64,000 nucleotides of DNA, taken from positions 2,029,424 to 2,093,423 of the forward strand of contig CAJSYZ010000001.1 of the NCBI GenBank assembly GCA_910574455.1. Reading direction: 5' to 3'. Source of the DNA: Trichaptum fuscoviolaceum. Its lineage: Eukaryota > Basidiomycota > Agaricomycetes > Hymenochaetales > Trichaptaceae. Positions within the stretch are counted from its first letter, which is position 1. Each line of letters opens with the position of its first letter. A model generated the notes under the pieces. It was given only the letters and a program-made list of their open reading frames with translations, did not search any database and was not told the DNA's origin. Shown here in pieces: positions 15,237-25,594 of the stretch. The position numbers and the translations under genes are program-made.

Positions 15237-17388
15237 TTAGGAGCTGCTCCCGGACGTAGACGTTACAGAACTCGAAGCCGTGTTCGGACGCGATCGTCGA
15301 CGGTTGAAACCCAACATGTCGACACTATCCCGACGAGACTTTAGTTCTATCCTCGCAAGCTCTTCTTCCCAGGCGCGCACCGTTCCCGGGTCGTTGAGAT
15401 AGTCGCCTCCGCTGCTACTACTGCTAGTTTCGCTCGATAGACTACTGTTGTCACGCTGGTTTCGAGAGGAAAGGGGGTAAGGATGGACGTAGTGCGAATG
15501 TGAGTGAGTATTGAATGACTTGCCCAGAATGGGTAGAGGCGGGGGGAGGTTACTCGTAGGCTGAGCGGTTTCGGGTCGACGAGGTAGTCGCAAGATAGGT
15601 GATATCTTGCCTGGTCGGTCGCTTTCTCGATGCCGCTCTCGTTCTCGTTCGCGGGGATGATCGTGAGTTCGCAGAGATCGACTCGACGCTTTGTCCCGCG
15701 GACCAGCAGATGTATGCGGGCGCCTGACTTTTGCAGATGAAGGGGACGATGAAGACGTTGACGGATCTGCTCGCGTCAAGTAGTGAGACGAAGGTATAGC
15801 GCTCCTAGGGACGGGGGGAACCGGTAAATCCGGATTTTCTGCACTTTCGCGAGAGCCACGATATGGTGATTTAGATTTCGAACGGGAAGCGCGTGTCTCC
15901 ATATATCTCTGTGCAGCGAGCCTCCGTTCCGACTCGTTTGTCGCGACTAAAAGAAGTTCCCGTTCTTCGAGATCTATTGATTCGGTGCCAGTAGTGGGAG
16001 AGGAAACGATGATCTGTCATTTGAGGAGAGCGGGAAGAAAGATCAATCAGAAAAGAACGATAGACTGATACTGATTCAAAAGGATAAATGAAAGAAGACG
16101 TAATATTCACCTTGACATGAACAAAGAAGCGGACGTTAATCAGCTCCGTGCGCATCGTCTCACCCATGGCCCAGTGACTGTTGGACTTGGACGCTGGCCA
16201 TTTTAATGTCAGCGACTTCCTGTACTCGCCGGTGATTTCTTTTTTGAAGAGACCTGTACTATCCACGTGTGCCACGGTCAGCGACGTAGTTTTCGCAGGA
16301 AGGTCAGTCATTAAGGGCGGTAAGAGTGGCCGCTGTTCCACTGATGAGCCAAAGGATTCAGCAGTGTAAGTTGTCGATAGGGAAGCTACTGATGGGTTAA
16401 ATTCGGGTGGCCGTATAAGCGGAACACGACTCGAGGACGCTTCTGCATTACCGCCGTGGTCAAGACCATGAACTGTCGAGCCAGAACTATCTTCATCCTT
16501 CGTTACTGGACTTCGGTTCGAAGCGGACGGAAATGGAGAAGACGGCAAGGCGGCCGTCTCGTACATGTCTATTCGCCGCTCAACGACCAACGACGCGCTT
16601 CTTATGACAAGCGCCGGGTCAACTGGGTGTAGAACGAGAGGAATAGAAACGATGTCGAGCGGCGCAACCGCTGTTGTCGGTGTTAGAAGCTGGTACCGTA
16701 TAACGGGCGCGCGGGGCTTGTTGGTGGAAAGCCATGAGGATGATGGCGCGGGAAATGAGCGTGATACGCTCGCGTCATATCGTACCAAAGGTAGTTCGTA
16801 TGACTTTATGAGTCGCGAACCTACGCCATAGATTGGCATGTGGTCGATGACTAGACAACTCAATGAGATTAGATTGTTAGCGAAGGCGTACACACTCACC
16901 TGCTTCCAACCGCCAGAATATTCTGTAGTCCAAGAAATTGGCACAGCTGAAGCCAGGTGTCTTAGCCGGAATGACGATCTTGAACTCATATGTCCCATTT
17001 CCCACTTCATGGTACTCCACACCGGGCAGCTTCGTCCACAACGTCTGCGAATATTCGACGAGCACGTTCGAGTGCACTACAGAGCCGCGCTTAAGCCGAC
17101 ACTCTATGCAACGTACAGAGACGGTTATCGAGTTGGCCTGGAGAGGCTTGCCATCGTCGTCTAGCCTCGTGCGGACGACTGTCGTGGTGGGGATTTAGGT
17201 AATGAATATAAAAGTTACAATATTAAGGTTGATCAGCCTCGGCCGGCGGCGGTGCATCGAGATTGGCTTGGAACGCAGGAATGCTTACCTCCTTCAACTT
17301 TCACCGGGGTGAGGCCAAGATAGCCGCTGTGCGGGTAGTACCTCTGATTTGAGTTGCCCTTGCTGGAGTGGATGGAGAGCTTGACCAT
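15237..17388 (-). CDS. Arrestin-like domain protein with a disordered C-terminus
   Basis: Four exons on the minus strand (17289-17388, 16900-17178, 16111-16850, 15237-16013) give 631 residues. The start MVKLSIHSSKGNSNQRYYPHS and beta-strands such as GVVRTRLDDDGKPLQANSI, LPGVEYHEVGNGTYEFKIVI and PGFSCANFLDYRIFWRLEAG are typical of a fungal arrestin N-domain. A C-domain-like sandwich follows (VIRYQLLTP...LVLHPVDPALVIRSASLVVER), interrupted by a Ser-rich insertion. The last exon is Ser/Arg/Pro-rich and disordered. Fungal arrestin-related proteins act as adaptors linking Rsp5-type ubiquitin ligases to plasma-membrane transporters. I did not see a clean PPxY motif, so adaptor function is an inference. 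The intron pattern is phase-consistent throughout. Confidence 0.83.
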
Positions 17389-17886
17389 GAAGGAGGGTCG
17401 GCCGGAGGAGTCGGCAGCCCTGTGCTGGGACTATTACGCGCGCGAAGGCAATATGCGGTGACGGCGTGGGCGTGGGCGTGGACGTCGTGGGCGACGACGA
17501 CGGGGGGTTGTTGGGCTGTGGTGGAGGTAGAAGGCGAAGAGTCGGGGGGCAGATGAGCGCATGGAAAACGGGGAAGGGGACTATAAGCGACAGATGAGAA
17601 GCGTTTAGCTAAGGGAAATAGGAATTTGGCAATCCACATCGTCTTCGATTCTTCTCTAACTTCTCTCCGAATCCGGTAATACGGTTCCACCCTATCTGTT
17701 TGGCTCTGTTGTCCGGCTCAATTACGACAGCCTAGCTTAGATCCGATCGGGCGTCTTTTCCTTTTGCGGTCCCACATGCTTCCGTGGCTTGTGACACCTC
17801 CCACATTCCCACCCGCTTCGCACGCCAGTCCGTCATGCACGCTGAACGCAAGACGCGTCCTCGCTCTCCCTTGTCCATCGCCCACC
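17389..17886. promoter_or_regulatory. Divergent intergenic region, arrestin-like / SLC35F6-like
   Basis: Shared upstream region of two divergent genes. It has G/T-rich and C-rich low-complexity patches. One ACGCGT lies at 17852-17857, 30 bp before the transporter ATG. The long minus frame through 17301-17690 continues out of frame from the arrestin start and is not coding. Confidence 0.4.
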
Positions 17887-20125
17887 ATGTTCAAGTTCTA
17901 CGTGCCCATCCTCATTGCGGGCATGATTATAACTGTGAGCGCAACTCTCGCGGAACTGAGATGAAATCTGAACAATCCTGTAGGGCTCCAGCAACTCTCT
18001 ATGGAGCAAATGGCAGGCATGTCCTCAGCGCGGATTTGGTCCCGAGGCACCGCTCATATCTATCATTTGTTGATATAGGACATGCAATGTGTTGAGAATT
18101 GCGATGATCCAAATCCGCGTCATAGGATTGTGTATGAGCAGCCAGTCTGGCAAACGCTGCAAATGTTCCGTATGTGTTTCTCCTGAGCGTCTGTGTGCTC
18201 GTGGTTCTGACCGAACTCTCCGCACCAGTCGGCGAAATGTTGTGTCCGTTGCATCTCTTTTGGCTCCTCATTCTGGCCTGACCTATGGGTGCAATTGCAG
18301 GCTTCCTTCCTGTCCTCTATTCACTTCTTCAAGCCCACTTTACGCCACCAGTACAACTTCCTCCCGATTCGGTCGACGAGCCTGTGAACGCGCAGTCCGC
18401 AGGTCTCAAGCTCAAATCCGAGCCCCTTCGAGGATACAAAGTGCTCCTTCTATGGCTGCCCGCCGCATGCGACTTAACCGGCACAACGGTCCGTCAAACA
18501 GTTTCCTTCATTATCATTCCCGTTGTGTTTGCCGACATCTGTAGCTCACGTCTTCTTCAACCGTTTATCCAGTTGATGAATGTCGGCCTTCTTTATACAC
18601 CAGTGTCGATATATCAGATGACCCGAGGCGCCCTCGTTCTCTTCGTCGGTATTCTCAGTGTCATCTTCCTGCATCGCCGTCTTTGGCTCTACCAGTGCGT
18701 GGGCCTTTCGTTTCCCATCTTAAGAAATCCCTTTACTCAAATCAAATTGCTACTTTTTTTATTGATCTGCAAACCTTGGCGGTCTTCGATAGATGGATCT
18801 CGCTATTGACCGTAATGGCTGGCGTTTCCCTTGTAGGACTGAGTGGGTCCTTGATCAAGGACACTCTCAAGGAGGATGCACTCGGCTTCTTCCAAACTCT
18901 CATTCAGTCCGCTGATTTACCGACTTCGGAACCGACTGAACAGCCAGAGGCAACGAAGGTCCTCGTGGGTGTTTTCTTCATCCTGTTCGCGCAAATCTTG
19001 TGCGTCCATTTTGTCTCGTTTTCAGACATCCTTGTCCTCTTACTTTCTTACTTTCCTAATCGGACTGTAATGTTTCCGCGGAATACAGTACGGCTACACA
19101 GTTTGTTGTGGAAGAGAAGATCATGGAGCGTTACTCAGTTGCACCACTCGTCGCCGTTGGATTTGAAGGCCTTTTCGGCGCCATTTCAATCGTGATTGCC
19201 ATGCCGATTCTCGGCTTGTTCAAGGACCGTTCCATGTTTTTCGACCTTCCACGCGGATGGCATCAGATGATTGACACGCCGACTGTACTGTGGTCCGGAA
19301 TTGCTATCGCCATCAGCATCTCTCTCTTCAATTTCTTCGGTCTAAGCGTCACTCGCCACGGTGCGTGTTCTTTTCCTCGGCAAATTATCCACGCTTTATT
19401 TGATCGGCCTTTCTAATTTCTTGGTTGCTTTTGGCTTGGTCCTATGGATCGTCAGTTTCGGCGACGGCTCGTTCGCTTACCGACACATGTCGTACGCTCA
19501 GCATATGGCTCATTTCGTTGTCGCTGGGATGGGAGAGACTTGTCTGGCCGATTTCGGTCCTTCAGGTGCTCGGGTTCTCTTTCCTCGTGTGAGTATTCTT
19601 CGGAACTTCTACTGGATGAAAACAGAGCCTCCGATGTCCTGTTATGGCAGATGTTCCCCTTTGGTTCTTGCCAAATTAGGTTCATAGGAGGCTCTACGGT
19701 TCTTCTATCCACGTGCTGACTGTGCTTCTACCTCTTCATTTTTAGGTATGGAACGGTGCGTTGCTTCTCTTCTTCCGGCCACTCTTTCCACTCCTCGCAT
19801 CTCCCGCCTATTCCATCTAGAGTGCATTTTGACTGACGTATAATCTACTCTCCCCCTTTTTGCATTCCTTTGGGCTTTTCACACCTTCTAGTTCCTCTTC
19901 AACAATCTAGTGACCCCGCCTAAATTCCTACAAACGTCCCCTGAGGCTGCAGGCGAAGCAGCGAGCGCCAGACACCCTGAAGAGCAACGCGCACTCCTAT
20001 CGGAAGATGTGCTGGACGAGACCGCGATCCTCCCAGCCGACCTGGGCACGAGCGGATATGATGTAGTCCCCGCCACTTCTGTAGCAAAGCTCCCGAACCC
20101 CAAGAAGCCAAGTCGAAGCGATTAG
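17887..20125 (+). CDS. SLC35F6-like multi-spanning membrane transporter
   Basis: Eleven exons (17887-17934, 17984-18016, 18079-18169, 18229-18243, 18301-18488, 18573-18694, 18793-18999, 19089-19360, 19456-19588, 19746-19755, 19892-20125) give 450 residues. The order matches human SLC35F6 (C2orf18): MFKFYVPILIAGMIITGSSN, GEMLCFLPVLYSLL, ACDLTGTTLMNVGLLYT, YQMTRGALVLFVGILSVIF, EEKIMERY, VGFEGLFGAI, NFFGLSVTRHVSATARS, TCRTLSIW and LFNNL. About ten membrane helices are expected of this drug/metabolite-transporter fold; the substrate is unknown. Oddities: the second intron is GC-AG (donor GCATGT at 18017), exons of 15 and 10 nt are needed to keep the frame, and the 57-nt intron 18244-18300 contains an in-frame TGA if retained. 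Confidence 0.88.
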
Positions 20126-21170
20126 ACCGCTTGCTTTGTGTAAGCGGTCACTCGGTCATGAACGATATGGTTCTATACCGGAGATCGACTACCCGTGGCT
20201 CTCTTCTTGCGCTCTTCGCCCACCTCTGTGCGTACATAACGTTTTTCGGGTCAGGTTTCAGTCTGGGTTTTGTTCTTGTTTGTATCGCGGAAGCCTGTGC
20301 GTGAGTGCATATTGCGTCCGGTCCAACTTCTGGCGCACCTCATTGTACTCATTTCCAATGCAAAAAGCTTAGTGGCGAGTTGGAGGGGGCGAGTAGACGC
20401 TTGCGTGTAAATCGGTCATTAGGAGTCCTATCGAGATTATCACGTAGATTGCCTTTTAATTCGATCTAGACTTGCATTGCATATCGGTTGCGGAACAACA
20501 CTCGTTGTGAGGTGTGATCATAGACCGGGTGCAGAACGTGCAACTTGGAATATATCCGAGAGAATGTTTACGAACTTGAAGAACATAAGTTTCCAAAGGG
20601 CATTCGAGAAATAGAATTTTCGAATTCGGAATGCAAGCCTCACGTTTTCTCACGGCCGTTGGTACGAGTCCGACGTCACGCTCCCGAAGAAGAGGACGCG
20701 TCGCGCAATGGCGAGCGCGCTCCTTCCTCCTTTCTCTTCCTCTTCCTTGTCCACACCGCGAAACACGAATTGCCAGCTATTCTTTCTGGAACACTTTGTG
20801 CTCGCTTTTCGGTTCAGAAAAATTAGTTAGCGCTAGCTTCGATCAGCCTTTGCCCGTGGATCTCTGAAGCGTCGCTGCAGTATAGCACGGTGTCAAACTA
20901 CATTCACCCCATTCATTACAGTCTAAAGTCTGGGGAATCGGCAGCAAGCAGTAGCCTCCTCACATTCGATTGAACTCGAAGACTTCAATACATCACAAGT
21001 GCATCACAAATCAACCTGTGTTTTCACTCGGCTTGACCTTGCTCTAGCTCGGCACGACTATTCGATTCCTCACGTTGACTGTCAGTCTATCCTGTCATTA
21101 TGTTCTGTTCTACTGAGAATCAGAACAAATATTGTTATACGCAGGAAGCAACAACTAGACGAATTCCACC
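20126..21170. other. Intergenic: transporter 3' side and CBP4 upstream region
   Basis: Frames at 20545-20826, 20631-20867 and 20999-21190 have no recognisable motif. No tRNA box pair was found. The 100 bp before the CBP4 ATG are A/C-rich. Confidence 0.4.
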
Positions 21171-22215
21171 ATGTCTATGCCTTGGTTTAGAGTGACTGCG
21201 TTGTTTGCAGGATGTACGACACTTCTGTTTTCTGCCTGAATCGCGCTAACTCGACATTGCTGTGGAATTCAGTTATTGGGACAGGTTATGTGATCATGAA
21301 AGGTCTGTATTCACTATATCAAATTTCTTCTGTAGCTTATGTGCGGAACCGCTAATACTGATTCTCCATCTGCTTATTTTATTGTTACTTTCTTGATGCT
21401 AAAGAATCGGAAATGACTGACTTCTTGACTTCTCTCCGCAGTTGTGACGCCCACGCCCGAGCAACTGTATGAGGTGAGGGGTATTCTCATTGCTTGTCGC
21501 GCATCTTGGATCCTTCCTCTATTCTATCTTCTCCAACCGTACCCGTCTCACGTGCCGTATTGACTCACGGTTCATGTCGACTTCCGAGCACTCACGCTTA
21601 ACTTCTCTTCTATCCGGCGTCCCCATGCATCTAGACACTTGATGATTCAAGCGCGCTCAGGCGGGGCTGTGTGCAGCCGAGTGACTTCTCGCGGAAGTCT
21701 TTGTGTATCCCCTATTTTTGCGCGCCACTCCGTCTATTCAGTGACTTACTTTATGTCTTCGATCGATGCGCTTACCGGTAAATAGAAAATGTCGCCTGAG
21801 ATACGAAGGAAGGTGGATGCTGCACGCGCACAGCGCCTAGCAGCTGAAAATGCTGTCCGGCAACAGAATGTGGCTCAAAATCAGGTATGCACCCTTTTCA
21901 TAGCTGCTTCTAGTAATCATGACTGACTGATCTTTATTAAATTTTCACTTCTACTCGCCTCCATCATATACCCTGGTGACATACTTGTTTTGGTGCGTAC
22001 TGTCATTGACCCTTGCAAATTGCGATTCTACGATCTCCATCGATGAATGGTCATATAATACCCTACATGCCAACGCCACATCCGTGTAATTCGGATTTCT
22101 GCTCACAATAATCAATCGGCCGGACATACTCATACAACATTCCGTTTAACTGTTTTGCCATGGTTAGGCTACCGATCCTGACGAACAAAAGCCGGTATGG
22201 GCGGACCAGCGATGA
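21171..22215 (+). CDS. CBP4: CBP4-like cytochrome bc1 assembly factor
   Basis: Five short exons (21171-21213, 21273-21302, 21442-21473, 21786-21884, 22168-22215) give 83 residues. The product MSMPWFRVTALFAG-FIGTGYVIMK-VVTPTPEQLYE-KMSPEIRRKVDAARAQRLAAE ends DPDEQKPVWADQR. It has one N-terminal membrane helix, then TPTPEQLY and a charged helix, as in fungal Cbp4. Cbp4 is a small inner-mitochondrial-membrane protein that binds the Cbp3-Cbp6/cytochrome b intermediate during complex III assembly. Two introns are unusually long for this window (312 and 283 nt), so no single open frame reveals the gene. The first junction is chosen because only donor GTACGA at 21214 with acceptor at 21272 keeps both the helix and the downstream frame. 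Confidence 0.85.
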
Positions 22216-23246
22216 TTGACTCTTTGTCACACCCATGAGGTTCGAACGAAACCTTACAATAATCACGACGCTTGATAATATCTAAGACAGGCATCGTTGC
22301 AGGCTATCTCATCTGACCACTGTTCACGAATTGCAATCATTAAACGACCCCTACTCCGTCAGCTACAGTAATATTCCCGTAACTTGTGATTCAATCATTA
22401 TAGAAGTCATGGACGCTATGTAATACAGTATAAAGAAGTTATCAGCTATCTACCGTTTTGTTCGCTTGAGCAAGATCTATTCTGGACGCATGCTCCAGCC
22501 CTGCGCTCTGTTCAATTATGAGTCGGTGCTGTTTCAATACCCAGATGACACCGCACAGCCCATATAATCTCATATCGATGTTTTCTCATTATCTACGAAC
22601 TCTAAACCCCGCAGTTGATGGTTTGCACGGCTTCCCCGAGGCCGTGTATGCTTCTCCCGTCGTTTCTCCGGAAGAAGTTCTTTACATATATTTCTGGAAT
22701 CCGGACATCTCAAAATCCCTCGCGACGTACTACACCAAATGGGACTGATACCAAATGGGAGAAAATCCTCCGCGTTGCTTCTTTCTATTATGGTGAATCG
22801 TTACGCTTGACGCAGAGATTCGTATCGAAGCTAGGAAGTCTTGCTCTGGAATGCAGCTATACAACGTGGTACTGGTGCATCACCGTATTATGCGTAATGC
22901 TCCGGTGCTCGCGCAACTTTAAAGAACAGCACTCTTGCACTGTGAACGTACGGTGGACATACTCTTAATGCGTGAGATCAAGCATCCTTATTTACTGCAT
23001 GTAACAGTCATATGTTTCTGCTACATCTGTACAGACGCATGGGAACCCAAGTACAAGGACGCACTAAAAGTAGTCTCGCCCGAAGATGTCCCCACAGACT
23101 CTATCAGTCAATGCATGCTGTCCAGCTTCTAATTTCCTCGTGTGGCTAGCGTGCACATCCAACATGAAACCGGGCCTTTGCCTCCGTCGTTCCACGCCCC
23201 CGTGTTGCGTTAGTACTAGCTGAAGATTAGCTTCGAGATGCTGTAA
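22216..23246. other. Unassigned stretch with exon-like segments
   Basis: Between the CBP4 stop and the SHQ1 stop. Two plus-strand segments look more coding-like than background and sit just after plausible acceptors. One follows CCCCGCAG at 22614 and encodes DGLHGFPEAVYASPVV, SPEEVLY. The other follows TGTACAG near 23034 and encodes DAWEPKYKDALKVVSPEDVP. I could not join them into one frame or assign a family. They could be a gene relic, a rapidly evolving gene or chance. Confidence 0.3.
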
Positions 23247-25161
23247 TCAACGGGGCACGTTGTCTGCGGATTCGGAGCTGTCACTCTCATACGAGGAGGA
23301 AGAGTCCGAGGAAGAGAGTGAGGAAGAGGATGCTGGCTCCAATTCGGAGGCTTTCTCGGACCCAGACAGAGACTCATCATCGCTATCAGGCTCGCGTTCT
23401 ATTTGCCGCCGAACGGCTGCCTCCAGCCTATCCAGGTCCCAGCCGATGCTTTCCTTGCTCAAGGTCAATGTTTGTAGCTTTCCGCCGAGGTCAAGGAGGA
23501 TCTCATCACTAGAAGCGGGGGATAGAAGTCAACGAGAGGCCTGAGTTCTTGGAAAGCATCCGAGGATAACAAGAGAAGCAACTCAGAGCGAAGAGGTGGC
23601 GGAGTCAAAGCACAAGAAAGTACAAGGGAAGGGAACAGAAATGGGAATAACGCGTATACTTGGGACATACCTGGCTTCACGAGCTACCCAGACGCAGAAA
23701 TCATCCACCCACACTTTACTGTACACATAGTACACCTCATGGTGGTCCAGGATCTTCTTGGTCTCAAGTAGTGCCCTCAATACGGCTTTCTTGCCGTTGA
23801 GGAGAATGACCGACACATCTTTGATGCACGTGCTCGCCAAGGCGAATGATCGGTAGAGAGGGAAGCTGAGCGAACGGCGAACAGAAGGCAGGATGGTCTC
23901 GTGAAGTTCGGTTACTGTGAAGGATGAAGCCGGGTTGCTCCGCTGCGCATATGGCGGCGGATCGAGAGCGGAGAAGGCGGGTGTAAGCGAGCAGATCGTC
24001 CACGCACTTTCTGGTGTCGGGTCACATTGGGTCGTCCGTGCATCGTAGGCGTATGAGAAGAGGATAGGTATGAGTGTCAAATATCCGTCATGCTTCTGTT
24101 CAGGGCTTGCTAAATCTGTGATCAAATTAGTACCAGCTGGAAGAGGTACGAACTTGATAATTCCTGACATTCTTTCCTAGGTAGTTGTAGCATCGCCATG
24201 TTCTCTTCCTCCGTGAACTCGACCGAGCTAGTAGGCGAGTCCGAACATGGAGATTCTGAGGGGAATTTGTAGCTTATTAACTCTCGGATGTAGTCGTCCT
24301 CGGCGAAGTCCGCCCTGTGTAATCATAATCGATCTTCAATTAGTAAGGACGAATAGAGATTTAGCTCACATATAATAATCTTCATCCCATTTTTCATCCT
24401 CATGCTTGATTCTCCTCGTTCGCCTCTCGGCGGGATCCAGTCTTTCAGCATCAGGGCCGAGTTCGTTCACCTCGTTTTCCGTGTATGCAACATTACTGAA
24501 GTAACCATGGTAAGCATTGAGAAAGCCATAATGACGTTCGGCCGATATGGTTATTGGATGATCTGATGCTTGTGGAACCTCTTGAGGGATATACCATTGA
24601 TTGTCCGCGGCTTTAGAGCGGGTGTATGATCTAATTAGATATTTCATTATTAAGAAGATGGAATAACAACAAACCTTCGAGGACTGCTTTTTGATCTGAG
24701 CTTAGATTGTCTCTTGGAAGTTCTGTGGCATTTTCTTCGAGTGAAAGTCCATCCAAATTATGAGAGTCGATAACTTCGATAAGCGATTGGTTTACAGGCT
24801 CCGGAGGTGCTAGGAGCTTCGCGAGGATATCTAGATCCTTGAAATCCTGGCCTGGTGAGGCCTTTGTGAGGGTAACCGACAGATACCCGGACACTGGATC
24901 GTAAGCCGCAGATGAAGCCTCATCTTCGACCACTTCGCCCGGAAACGTGAGACGCAAAAAATAAGGGTTAATATGCAGGGAAAAGAGTGTGCCATCAACG
25001 TGTATCTCTACGTCAGATGCCTGGCTGGTGAGCGAATATGTCAAGGACTGAGGTCCGGCACCCGAAGAACAGAAACATGCACGTACCCGCACTGTAGGGA
25101 TGTAAACGCGAACCAGGACCGATGTGGCAGTCTGTGTGCAACTGAAGCGCGGTGTGATCAT
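23247..25161 (-). CDS. SHQ1: SHQ1, box H/ACA snoRNP assembly chaperone
   Basis: Six minus-strand exons (25087-25161, 24675-25020, 24370-24610, 24169-24314, 23671-24109, 23247-23508) give 502 residues. The N-terminus MITPRFSCTQTATSVLVRVY, ASDVEIHVDGTLFSLHINPY and FLRLTFPGEV form the CS-like domain that binds dyskerin. The Shq1-specific helical domain follows: ADNQWYIPQEVPQ, HYGFLNAYHGYF, then the GYLTLIPILFSYAYDARTT block, LHETILPSVRRSLSFPLYRS and LLETKKILDHHEVYYVYSKV. The C-tail is acidic and serine-rich. Shq1 holds Cbf5/dyskerin in an RNA-free state before H/ACA RNP and telomerase RNP assembly. I chose acceptor CTAAAG at 24611 for exon 3; the nearer ATTAG would break the frame. The gene is divergent from TRP2. 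Confidence 0.93.
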
Positions 25162-25594
25162 GTTTGTCCAGAGGTGCTCCGAAATCCGTATCTTTCGATG
25201 TCGAGCCTATTCGATGCGTTGCAACCGATTGCAACGTTTTGCAGAAAACCCAGTGCAGACGAAGAAAGAAACTGAAGCCCCTTGTACTGCCAGTGTATGA
25301 AGTCTACAGCTCAGCACGCAAGAGTTCCGATAGACAAGTAAGCACAAGTAAGCAGTTTTTGTTGATGTATCAGTTTCACCACCAACGCCGTCGACTGAGC
25401 TGTATTTATATGGGGAATGAGGCGGTTGAGTTTAGTGATGGTAAAGACAAAGATTGACGAAGGGAATGGGTTGCCGCTGTATAGATGCCCGGCTTTCAAA
25501 TTGGCTACAAATTCGCGTCGTTTGCTGGCTACAATGATGGTCGTGACTCCCCTTCTGCAGCAGCTTCTCCCCTTCTACATACGCGTCCCCAGTG
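25162..25594. promoter_or_regulatory. Divergent intergenic region, SHQ1 / TRP2
   Basis: Upstream DNA for both genes. A TGACTC core (25544-25549), a half-match to the Gcn4/Cpc1 amino-acid-control element, lies 46 bp before the TRP2 ATG, and an ACGCGT (25581-25586) lies 9 bp before it. TRP genes are general-control targets in ascomycetes; a role here is only an inference from this weak match. Confidence 0.35.

Noticed and set aside
22236..22252. GGTTCGAAC word resembling a tRNA B-box
   Set aside because: The flanking bases do not form a T-stem, and no A-box, anticodon stem or acceptor stem was found upstream.
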